Part shown: positions 56,540-64,000 of the stretch, in pieces
How positions within the stretch are numbered: position 1 is the first letter of the stretch
Layout: every line of letters starts with the position of its first letter
NCBI RefSeq assembly: GCF_001074565.1
Contig: NZ_JUQX01000059.1
Coordinates: forward strand, 1 to 64,000
From: Streptococcus pseudopneumoniae
Lineage (GTDB): Bacteria; Bacillota; Bacilli; Lactobacillales; Streptococcaceae
DNA: 64,000 nucleotides
Direction: 5' to 3'
The notes under the pieces: model-generated
What the model saw: only the letters and a program-made list of their open reading frames with translations
Told to the model about the DNA's origin: nothing
The model's database searches: none
Program-made: the position numbers and the translations under genes

Positions 56540-58018
56540 TTAATTTCTTTTAAGCTTAGCAAGTACTAAGTCTAGAGCATAGTGGAGTGTTTTATCTTTG
56601 GCGATAAAGAGTGTCAAGAGATAATAGATACCACAAGCCGCAACAGTCGAGAGAACCATGAGAATCATGTTGAAGTTTACTGTATAAGAGTTGACTTGGA
56701 AAAGGAATTTAAAGGCAAAATAAATCGGTATGAATCCAAGGGATACAATAGTATAGCGTGTTAGAGTAGCAAAGATTTCTTTCAAATCAATCAGTTGGTG
56801 TTTCTGGATAAAGCGAATTTCCAAGAGAACGACGATAGTCTCCGCAAGAATGGTCGTAGCGATATAGTACTCTGGTGCGAAAATATTATTGAAATACAAG
56901 AGGCAGTTGAAGAGGATATTGGCTCCGCCACCAAGGAAGTAAAAGGCAGTCAAGCGATTTTCGTGGTCATTGATAAAGATAATTTGTTTACCAAGGATCA
57001 ACTCGATAGCCCAGATGATGGTACGAAAGGCGAAGACACTAGTCACGATACCCGCTTCGAGATATTTTTCAGAAGAGTAGATAACTGCCGCGTAGTTCCC
57101 TAATACCATAATCCCAATACTGGTTGGAACGATGAGGAAGTAAAAGAGGGCAGCCCCTTGATTCAGAAGACTCTTATAAGAGGTGTAGTCTTTCTTACCG
57201 AGATAGTAGCCGAGACGTGGGATACTCACATTGAGAGCCCCACTTAAGACACTGGCAATCAACATCACAATGCTGGAAGCAATGGTGTAGTAAGAAATGT
57301 AGTTTTCATCAGGTCCCTTGGTGATAAACATTCTATCAAGTAAGGTATAGAGCATGTTGGCATTCGCTAAGAGAAGCATAGTCAAGAGCGGTTTAGATGC
57401 TTTGATTAATTCCACAAGACCAATCTTGACAAAGGAAACTTCTCTCTTGATCCAAAGAAAACTGAGCAGGTAGTTTAGGATAGTGGTTGCACTCATGACG
57501 ATGGCATAAGGAACGATATCATCTGCAGTTTTAACAAAGGTAAAGATAGCAACCAGCATGGCAATCCGAATAATCAATGTCTTGTAGAGGATGAAGGCAT
57601 AGTTTTCATAAGCCTCGTTCATCCATTCGATATTGAGGAATTGGAAGAGTGCCTGAGCTCCTAGGATATAGTAAAGGACTTTCAGGTTCACAATGCTGGT
57701 ATCAAAGAAGATAAAGAGGAAGTAGATACCAGTCGTCAGTAGAGAAGTGAAAACCGAAATATAAAACAACTTAGAAAAGACATAGTTGATTTTATTCTTG
57801 TCGTCCTTAACCTTACTGATAGCACGAATCCCGTAGTTGTATATTCCAAAGGCTGCTAGTGGAATGACAAAGCTGGCCCAGGTATTGGCGGTATTGAAGT
57901 AACCGTAGTTGGATTTGCTGAGAATCCGCGTCAGATAAGGGTTGGTTATCAGTGGAAAAACGATATTGAGAATATTGACCAGCAAGCTGGCCAAGGCATT
58001 TACTTTTATATTTTTCAT
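56540..58018 (-). CDS. Polysaccharide/teichoic acid flippase (MATE-like, Wzx family)
   Basis: A 492-residue protein with 14 predicted membrane segments of the polysaccharide transport (PST/Wzx) family; N-terminal LVNILNIVFPLITNPYLTRIL and the NYGYFNTANTW stretch are typical. It would flip undecaprenyl-linked glycan units. TacF, the pneumococcal choline-selective teichoic acid flippase, is in this family, but identity cannot be decided here. Start at 58018; the minus-strand leader has AAGAAAGAAAG. Confidence 0.9.
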   Translation of the reverse strand: MKNIKVNALASLLVNILNIVFPLITNPYLTRILSKSNYGYFNTANTWASFVIPLAAFGIYNYGIRAISKVKDDKNKINYVFSKLFYISVFTSLLTTGIYFLFIFFDTSIVNLKVLYYILGAQALFQFLNIEWMNEAYENYAFILYKTLIIRIAMLVAIFTFVKTADDIVPYAIVMSATTILNYLLSFLWIKREVSFVKIGLVELIKASKPLLTMLLLANANMLYTLLDRMFITKGPDENYISYYTIASSIVMLIASVLSGALNVSIPRLGYYLGKKDYTSYKSLLNQGAALFYFLIVPTSIGIMVLGNYAAVIYSSEKYLEAGIVTSVFAFRTIIWAIELILGKQIIFINDHENRLTAFYFLGGGANILFNCLLYFNNIFAPEYYIATTILAETIVVLLEIRFIQKHQLIDLKEIFATLTRYTIVSLGFIPIYFAFKFLFQVNSYTVNFNMILMVLSTVAACGIYYLLTLFIAKDKTLHYALDLVLAKLKRN

Positions 58019-58054
58019 TGAACTTTCTTTCTTAAATCTAAAATCATATCTAGT

Positions 58055-58060
58055 ATTATA
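58055..58060 (-). promoter_or_regulatory. Extended -10 promoter of the flippase gene
   Basis: Minus-strand TGA-TATAAT, 36 bases before the ATG. Confidence 0.6.
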
Positions 58061-58081
58061 TCACATTCTCGCTTCATTCTT

Positions 58082-58110
58082 TTGATAAAATCGTAAAAAT
58101 CTAGTATAAT
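58082..58110 (+). promoter_or_regulatory. mecA promoter
   Basis: TTGATA (58082-58087), 17 bases, TATAAT (58105-58110). Confidence 0.75.
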
Positions 58111-58140
58111 AGATAGACTGAAAGTATGAGGTTACTAGAT

Positions 58141-58881
58141 ATGAAGATGAAACAAATTAGTGATACAACACTAAAAATCACGATGACTTTAGATGATTTG
58201 ATGGATCGGGGAATGGAGATTGCAGACTTTCTCGTTCCTCAGGAAAAAACCGAAGAGTTCTTCTATGCTATTTTAGATGAGTTAGAGATGCCAGACAATT
58301 TCTTGGATAGTGGCATGTTGAGTTTTCGTGTAACACCAAAACCAGATAAGGTGGATGTCTTTGTGACCAAGTCTAAGATTGACCAAAACCTTGATTTTGA
58401 AGATTTGGCGGACCTACCTGACATGGAAGAATTGGCCCAAATGTCGCCAGATGAATTTCTCAAGACACTAGAAAAGAGTATCGCAGAGAAAACCAAGGAT
58501 GATATTGAGGCTATTCAATCCCTAGAGCAAGTCGAGGCTAAGGAAGAAGAACTGGAGCAAGCGAACAAGGAGATTGAGAGCAAGAAGGAACCTTATATCT
58601 ACTATATCTTGCGTTTCGCTAATCTTGCTGACCTAGTTGCTTTTGCAAAGACGGTTAACTACCAGATGGAAACATCTGAACTCTATAAGATGAATGGACA
58701 CTATTATTTGACAATCTTAGTTGATGTGGAAAACCATCCTAGTCCATATCCAGCCTGGCTCTTGGCTCGTATGCGTGAATTTGCTGACGACAGTGATATC
58801 AGTCGTTCGGTTTTACAAGAGTATGGTCACATCTTAATCAATCACGACGCTGTGTTCGGTCTTCAAAAAATTAATTCATAG
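58141..58881 (+). CDS. mecA: Adaptor protein MecA
   Basis: A 246-residue ClpC adaptor. The N-terminal half binds substrates (in Bacillus and streptococci, ComK or ComX/SigX, shutting off competence); the C-terminal half (about residues 150-246), after an acidic linker with Glu-rich repeats, binds ClpC. Start ATG 58141 (MKMKQISDTT) follows GAGG at 58127-58131; ATG 58126 overlaps that site. Confidence 0.94.
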   Translation: MKMKQISDTTLKITMTLDDLMDRGMEIADFLVPQEKTEEFFYAILDELEMPDNFLDSGMLSFRVTPKPDKVDVFVTKSKIDQNLDFEDLADLPDMEELAQMSPDEFLKTLEKSIAEKTKDDIEAIQSLEQVEAKEEELEQANKEIESKKEPYIYYILRFANLADLVAFAKTVNYQMETSELYKMNGHYYLTILVDVENHPSPYPAWLLARMREFADDSDISRSVLQEYGHILINHDAVFGLQKINS

Positions 58882-58909
58882 TTTTTAGAAATCAATTTTT
58901 ACTTATCAG

Positions 58910-58938
58910 AAAAGGCGAATCAGATGATTCGTTTTTTC
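58910..58938 (+). terminator. mecA terminator
   Basis: CGAATCA (58916-58922) pairs with TGATTCG (58925-58931); TTTTTT follows. Confidence 0.8.
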
Positions 58939-58992
58939 TTTTCTATCTATAAATAGTGGTTTTCTTGGATAGGAATTTTCACAAAATTCTGT

Positions 58993-58998
58993 TATAAT
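58993..58998 (+). promoter_or_regulatory. -10 box of hom-thrB
   Basis: TATAAT at 58993-58998, 31 bases before ATG; the -35 is weak. Confidence 0.55.
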
Positions 58999-59029
58999 GG
59001 CTATATCAGAAAATTTCTAGGAGACAAAC

Positions 59030-60316
59030 ATGACAGTTAAAATTGCTTTACTTGGATTTGGTACCGTTGCAAGTGGTGTGCCATTCCTACTAAAGGAAAA
59101 TGGAGAAAAAATCGTTCAGTCAGCTCATTCAGAGATTGAAGTAACCAAGGTATTGGTCAAGGATGAAGATGAAAAGAACCGCTTGCTTGCAGCAGGAAAT
59201 GACTTTAACTTTGTAACCAATGTAGACGATATTTTATCAGATCAAGACATTACGATTGTAGTGGAATTGATGGGGCGTATCGAACCAGCTAAAACCTTTA
59301 TCACTCGTGCCTTAGAAGCCGGGAAACACGTTGTTACTGCTAACAAGGACCTTTTGGCTGTCCATGGCGCAGAATTGCTAGAAATCGCTAAAGAGCACAA
59401 TGTGGCACTCTACTATGAGGCTGCAGTTGCTGGTGGGATTCCAATTCTTCGTACCTTGGCAAATTCGCTGGCTTCTGACAAAATCACTCGTGTCCTTGGT
59501 GTGGTTAACGGAACTTCTAACTTTATGATGACCAAAATGGTCGAAGAAGGCTGGTCTTACGATGATGCTTTGGCTGAAGCACAAAGACTAGGATTTGCAG
59601 AAAGTGATCCTACAAATGATGTTGATGGGATTGATGCAGCCTACAAGATGGTTATTTTGAGCCAATTTGCCTTTGGGATGAAGGTTGCCTTTGACGATGT
59701 AGCCCACAAGGGGATCCGCAACATCACACCAGAAGATGTAGCTGTGGCTCAAGAGCTTGGTTATGTTGTGAAATTGGTTGGTTCTATCGAAGAAACTCCT
59801 TCAGGTATTGCCGCAGAAGTGACCCCAACCTTCCTACCTAAAGCACACCCACTTGCTAGTGTGAATGGTGTAATGAACGCCGTCTTTGTAGAATCTATCG
59901 GTATCGGAGAATCTATGTACTACGGACCAGGTGCTGGTCAAAAGCCAACTGCAACAAGTGTTGTAGCTGATATTGTCCGTATCGTTCGTCGCTTAAATGA
60001 TGGTACCATTGGTAAAGACTTCAACGAATATAGCCGTGAACTTGTCTTGGCAAATCCAGAAGATGTCAAAGCAAACTACTACTTCTCAATCCTGGCTCCA
60101 GACTCAAAAGGTCAAGTCTTGAAACTTGCTGAAATCTTTAATGCCCAAGATATTTCCTTCAAGCAAATCCTCCAAGATGGCAAAGAGGGTGACAAGGCTC
60201 GTGTAGTGATTATCACTCATAAGATTAATAAAGCACAACTTGAGAAGGTTTCAGCTGAGTTGGCCAAAGCTTCAGAATTTGACCTCTTGAATACCTTCAA
60301 GGTGTTAGGAGAATAG
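59030..60316 (+). CDS. hom: Homoserine dehydrogenase
   Basis: A 428-residue NAD(P) enzyme reducing aspartate semialdehyde to homoserine for threonine and methionine. Motifs: GFGTVASGV (nucleotide loop), [11 protein letters not shown] and the catalytic region [14 protein letters not shown] with [18 protein letters not shown]-terminal ACT domain (about residues 350-428). Start ATG 59030 follows AGGAGAC. One base separates it from thrB. Confidence 0.97.
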   Translation: MTVKIALLGFGTVASGVPFLLKENGEKIVQSAHSEIEVTKVLVKDEDEKNRLLAAGNDFNFVTNVDDILSDQDITIVVELMGRIEPAKTFITRALEAGKHVVTANKDLLAVHGAELLEIAKEHNVALYYEAAVAGGIPILRTLANSLASDKITRVLGVVNGTSNFMMTKMVEEGWSYDDALAEAQRLGFAESDPTNDVDGIDAAYKMVILSQFAFGMKVAFDDVAHKGIRNITPEDVAVAQELGYVVKLVGSIEETPSGIAAEVTPTFLPKAHPLASVNGVMNAVFVESIGIGESMYYGPGAGQKPTATSVVADIVRIVRRLNDGTIGKDFNEYSRELVLANPEDVKANYYFSILAPDSKGQVLKLAEIFNAQDISFKQILQDGKEGDKARVVIITHKINKAQLEKVSAELAKASEFDLLNTFKVLGE

Positions 60317-60317
60317 G

Positions 60318-61187
60318 ATGAAGATTATTGTACCTGCAACCAGTGCCAATATCGGGCCAGGTTTTGACTCGGTCGGTGTAGCTGTTACCAAGTATCTTCA
60401 AATTGAGGTCTGTGAAGAACGAGATGAGTGGTTGATTGAACACCAGATTGGCAAATGGATTCCCCACGATGAGCGCAACCTTTTACTCAAGATTGCTTTA
60501 CAAATTGCGCCAGACTTGCAACCGAGACGCTTGAAAATGACCAGTGATGTTCCCTTGGCGCGTGGCTTGGGTTCTTCTAGCTCGGTTATTGTTGCTGGGA
60601 TTGAACTAGCTAACCAACTGGGGCAGCTCAACTTGTCAGACCATGAAAAATTGCAACTGGCGACCAAGATTGAAGGCCATCCTGACAATGTAGCTCCAGC
60701 AATCTATGGTAATCTCGTTGTTGCGAGCTCTGTTGACGGAGAAGTTTCTGCTATCGTAGCAGACTTCCCAGAGTGTGATTTCCTAGCCTACATTCCAAAC
60801 TATGAATTGCGTACCCGAGATAGCCGCGGTGTCTTGCCTAAGAAATTATCCTACAAGGAAGCTGTTGCAGCAAGTTCGATTGCCAATGTTGCTGTTGCAG
60901 CCTTGTTGGCAGGAGATATGGTGACAGCTGGACAAGCAATCGAGGGGGACCTCTTCCACGAGCGCTATCGTCAAAGTCTGGTTCGTGAATTTGCGACGAT
61001 TAAACAAGTAGCTAAGGAGAATGGTGCCTATGCGACCTACCTCTCTGGTGCTGGGCCAACAGTTATGGTTCTGGCTTCTCATGATAAGATGCCCAAAATT
61101 AAAGCTGAATTGCAAAAGCAGTCTTTTAAAGGTAAACTTCATGATTTGAAGGTGGATACCCAAGGTGTTCGTGTCCAAGCAAAATAA
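60318..61187 (+). CDS. thrB: Homoserine kinase
   Basis: A 289-residue GHMP kinase with the ATP motif [12 protein letters not shown] and the N-terminal [15 protein letters not shown]. Phosphorylates homoserine. Start ATG 60318 follows TTAGGAG in the hom end. Confidence 0.97.
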   Translation: MKIIVPATSANIGPGFDSVGVAVTKYLQIEVCEERDEWLIEHQIGKWIPHDERNLLLKIALQIAPDLQPRRLKMTSDVPLARGLGSSSSVIVAGIELANQLGQLNLSDHEKLQLATKIEGHPDNVAPAIYGNLVVASSVDGEVSAIVADFPECDFLAYIPNYELRTRDSRGVLPKKLSYKEAVAASSIANVAVAALLAGDMVTAGQAIEGDLFHERYRQSLVREFATIKQVAKENGAYATYLSGAGPTVMVLASHDKMPKIKAELQKQSFKGKLHDLKVDTQGVRVQAK

Positions 61188-61196
61188 AGAATAGAA

Positions 61197-61242
61197 GATA
61201 GGATGGGGAAAGTCTCGACTAGGGGGCTTCCTATCCTTTTTT
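61197..61242 (+). terminator. hom-thrB terminator
   Basis: GATAGGA (61197-61203) pairs with TCCTATC (61229-61235); a TTTTTTT tract follows. Confidence 0.75.
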
Positions 61243-61254
61243 TGAAAAGAAGTT

Positions 61255-61416
61255 TATACTCAATGAAAATCAAAGAGCAAACTAGGAAGCTAGCCGCAGG
61301 CTGCTCAAAACAGTGTTTTGAGGTTGTGGATAGAACTGACGAAGTTAGCTCAAAATACTGTTTTGAGGTTGCAGATGTAAGCTGACGTGGTTTGAAGAGA
61401 TTTTCGAAGAGTATTA
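61255..61416. repeat. BOX element (boxC-boxB-truncated boxA orientation)
   Basis: The element starts ATACTCAATGAAAATCAAAG (boxC) and ends TTTTCGAAGAGTAT (boxA), with terminal inverted ATACTC/GAGTAT. Between them are a 45-base boxB-type unit (CTCAAAACAG...GAAGTTAG) and a partial second one (CTCAAAATACTG...). The boxA copy has lost its CTACGGCAAGGCGAC part, the sequence used in BOX-PCR. BOX elements are mobile, non-coding repeats of pneumococcus and relatives. An open frame across it is not a gene. Confidence 0.88.
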
Positions 61417-61445
61417 GTTAAAAACTTGATAAAGGAGAAATAAAG

Positions 61446-62384
61446 ATGGCAGAAATTTATCTAGCAGGTGGTTGTTTTTGGGGTTTAGAGGAGTATTTTT
61501 CCCGAATTTCGGGAGTGCTAGCTACTAGTGTCGGCTACGCTAATGGGCAAGTCGAAACGACCAATTACCAGCTACTTAAGGAAACAGACCATGCAGAGAC
61601 TGTTCAAGTGATTTATGATGAGAAAGTAGTGTCACTTCGAGAAATTTTGCTTTATTATTTCCGTGTCATTGATCCCTTGTCTATTAACCAGCAGGGGAAT
61701 GACCGTGGTCGCCAATATCGTACTGGTATTTATTACCAAGATGAAGTAGATCTACCAGCTATCTATACAGTGGTGCGGGAGCAGGAGCGTATGTTGGGTC
61801 GAAAGATTGCAGTAGAAGTGGAGAAACTTCGCCACTATATTCTGGCTGAAGACTATCATCAAGACTATCTCAAGAAAAATCCTTCCGGTTACTGTCATAT
61901 CGATGTGACAGATGCTGAGAAGCCATTGATTGACGCCTCAAATTATGAAAAGCCTAGTCAAGAAGTGTTAAGGGAAAGTTTGTCAGCAGAGTCTTACCGT
62001 GTCACCCAAAAAGCTGCAACAGAGGCTCCATTTAGCAATGCTTATGACCAGACCTTTGAAGAAGGGATTTATGTAGACATCACGACGGGTGAGCCACTCT
62101 TTTTTGCTAAGGATAAGTTTGCTTCAGGTTGTGGTTGGCCAAGTTTTAGTCGTCCGATTTCTAAGGAATTGATTCACTACTACAAGGACTTGAGCCATGG
62201 GATGGAGCGAATCGAGGTTCGTTCTCGTTCAGGCAATGCTCATTTGGGTCATGTTTTCACAGATGGACCTCGTGAGTTAGGTGGCCTCCGTTACTGTATC
62301 AATTCGGCTTCCTTGCGTTTTGTAGCCAAGGATGAGATGGAAGAGGCAGGATATGGCTATTTATTGCCTTATTTAAACAAATAA
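61446..62384 (+). CDS. msrAB: Fused peptide methionine sulfoxide reductase A/B
   Basis: A 312-residue two-domain enzyme. MsrA (about residues 1-160) has the catalytic [11 protein letters not shown]; MsrB (about 170-312) has GCGWPSF, the [10 protein letters not shown] motif and the catalytic Cys in [11 protein letters not shown]. No signal peptide, so cytoplasmic, unlike the secreted streptococcal SpMsrAB2-type enzyme. Repairs both methionine sulfoxide epimers. Start ATG 61446 follows AAAGGAGAAATAA. Confidence 0.96.
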   Translation: MAEIYLAGGCFWGLEEYFSRISGVLATSVGYANGQVETTNYQLLKETDHAETVQVIYDEKVVSLREILLYYFRVIDPLSINQQGNDRGRQYRTGIYYQDEVDLPAIYTVVREQERMLGRKIAVEVEKLRHYILAEDYHQDYLKKNPSGYCHIDVTDAEKPLIDASNYEKPSQEVLRESLSAESYRVTQKAATEAPFSNAYDQTFEEGIYVDITTGEPLFFAKDKFASGCGWPSFSRPISKELIHYYKDLSHGMERIEVRSRSGNAHLGHVFTDGPRELGGLRYCINSASLRFVAKDEMEEAGYGYLLPYLNK

Positions 62385-62443
62385 AACAGAGAGGGTGGGC
62401 GCTTCCCATTTTCTTTATTTCCAGAATAAGAATAGAAGGGATC

Positions 62444-64000
62444 TATGAAACACTTACTATCTTACTTCAAACCCTATATCAAAGAATCCATTTTAGCTCC
62501 CTTATTCAAGTTACTAGAAGCTGTTTTTGAGCTCTTGGTTCCCATGGTGATTGCTGGGATTGTTGACCAATCCTTGCCTCAGAGAGATCAAGGTCATCTC
62601 TGGATGCAGATTGGCCTGCTCCTTATCTTTGCAGTGATTGGCGTTTTAGTAGCCTTGATTGCTCAATTTTATTCAGCAAAGGCAGCGGTAGGTTTTGCCA
62701 AGGAATTGACTAACGACCTCTATCGTCATATTCTTTCTTTACCAAAGGAAAGCAGAGACCGTTTGACAACTTCTAGCTTGGTCACTCGCTTGACCTCGGA
62801 TACCTACCAGATTCAGACTGGTATTAATCAGTTTCTGCGTCTCTTTTTGAGAGCGCCTATTATCGTTTTTGGAGCAATCTTTATGGCCTATCGCATCTCG
62901 GCTGAGCTGACTTTCTGGTTCTTAGTCATGGTTGCCATTTTGACCATTGTCATTGTAGGCCTTTCTCGGCTGGTCAATCCTCTCTACAGCAGTCTGAGAA
63001 AGAAAACGGACCAACTGGTTCAGGAAACACGCCAGCAATTACAAGGGATGCGAGTTATTCGTGCTTTTGGACAAGAAAAACGAGAGTTACAGATTTTTCA
63101 AACCCTTAACCAAGTCTATGCTAGATTGCAAGAAAAAACAGGTTTCTGGTCTAGTTTATTAACACCTCTGACCTATCTGATTGTCAATGGAACTCTCCTC
63201 GTTATCATCTGGCAGGGTTATATTTCAATTCAAGGAGGTTTACTCAGTCAAGGTGCTCTTATCGCCCTTATCAACTACCTCTTGCAGATCTTGGTGGAAT
63301 TGGTCAAGCTTGCTATGTTGATCAATTCTCTCAATCAATCCTATATCTCAGCCAAGCGAATCGAGGAAGTCTTTGCTGAGGCTCCAGAAGATATCCATTC
63401 GGAGTTAGAACAAAAGCAAGTTGCCAGTAATCAGATTTTACAAGTCCAAGAATTGACTTTTACCTATCCTGATGCGGCTCAGCCTTCTCTGAGAAACATT
63501 TCCTTTGATATGACTCAAGGACAAATCCTTGGTATCATTGGGGGAACAGGTTCTGGTAAGTCAAGCTTGGTGCAAGTCTTACTTGGTCTTTATCCAGCAG
63601 ATAAGGGAAGCATTGACCTTTATCGAGATGGACGTAGTCCTCTTAATTTGGAGCAGTGGCGGTCTTGGATTGCCTATGTACCTCAAAAAGTCGAGCTCTT
63701 TAAAGGAACTATTCGTTCCAACTTGACTTTGGGTTTCAATCAAGAACTATCTGACCAGCAACTCTGGCAGGCCTTGGAGATTGCGCAAGCTAAGGATTTT
63801 GTCAGTGAAAAGGAAGGACTTTTGGATGCCCTAGTTGAGGCAGGAGGGCGAAATTTCTCAGGCGGACAAAAACAAAGGCTATCTATTGCCCGAGCAGTCT
63901 TGCGACAAGCTCCATTTCTCATCCTAGATGATGCGACCTCAGCTCTCGATACCATTACCGAGTCCAAGCTCTTGAGAGCTATCCGAGAAAATTTGCCAAA
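62444..64000 (+). CDS. ABC exporter half-transporter, 5' part (truncated by window end)
   Basis: The 519 visible codons give a six-segment exporter membrane domain (about residues 1-310) and most of an ATPase domain: Walker A GGTGSGKSS, Q-loop VPQK, signature FSGGQKQR and Walker B LILDDATSALD. The catalytic Glu after Walker B Asp is Asp here, as in the inactive-site member of heterodimeric exporters. The partner is probably the next gene, beyond the window. Start ATG 62444 follows GAAGGG. Substrate unknown; drug-exporter-like. Confidence 0.9.

Noticed and set aside
61203-61385. Open frame of 60 codons after thrB
   Set aside because: It runs through the thrB terminator and the BOX element, with no ribosome binding site.

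Overview
The window is a low-GC Gram-positive chromosome segment from a mitis-group Streptococcus (S. mitis, S. oralis or S. pneumoniae type). Evidence: an LPXTG surface protein, a choline-binding repeat protein, a cluster of LicD-family genes, a BOX repeat, strong AGGAGG ribosome binding sites, and a gene order that, from memory, closely follows the pneumococcal stretch from queA to the msrAB/ABC exporter region. No rRNA, tRNA, CRISPR array, prophage or insertion sequence was seen. Gene density is very high and no gene-free stretch exceeds about 300 bases.

Layout. 1-443: 3' end of a cell-wall-anchored Cna-B/pilin-like protein. 576-7014: DUF3397 membrane protein, the tRNA wobble-modification pair mnmL/mnmM, a small unknown protein, a Na+/H+ antiporter, a YihY protein, a MarR regulator and a B3/4 protein. 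7077-12060: queA (minus), nagB with an operator and a possible cre site, rpsU, and the hprK-lgt-DUF948-YtxH operon. 12132-18364: hemW, acyl-ACP thioesterase, HAD phosphatase, membrane protein, spx, UPF0223, inositol monophosphatase family, rsmF. 18577-23496: phosphate uptake operon pstS-C-A-B-B-phoU. 23586-27921: Nudix hydrolase, amino-acid-binding lipoprotein, MocR regulator (minus), acetolactate decarboxylase, YhfC-type membrane protease. 28032-32858: murB-potABCD. 33044-36780: orphan DUF3021 protein, then a tRNA-Ala T-box leader controlling a LURP-like gene and alaS. 36868-38316: cytoplasmic alpha-amylase (minus) behind a MalR-type operator. 38587-48971: an RlmI-like methyltransferase followed by an almost complete shikimate/aromatic amino acid operon (aroD, E, B, C, tyrA, ylbF-like, aroA, aroK, pheA) and an LCP protein. 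49117-58018: surface-glycan locus with LicD protein, GT2, an O-antigen-ligase/LicD fusion, a fukutin-like LicD protein, a Pce-type choline-binding phosphorylcholine esterase interrupted by an amber codon, and a flippase (minus). 58141-64000: mecA, hom-thrB, a BOX element, msrAB, and the 5' part of an ABC exporter half.

The most distinctive part is 49117-58018: three LicD-type nucleotidyltransferase domains, one fused to a membrane polymer ligase, sit beside a glycosyltransferase, a flippase and a broken phosphorylcholine esterase. This looks like a complete assembly, decoration and remodelling module for a phosphodiester-substituted surface glycan. Other notable signals are four genes whose promoters predict leaderless mRNAs (DUF3397, mnmL, hemW, RlmI-like), the Ala-specific T-box placed before a LURP-like gene, and several operators that overlap core promoter elements.
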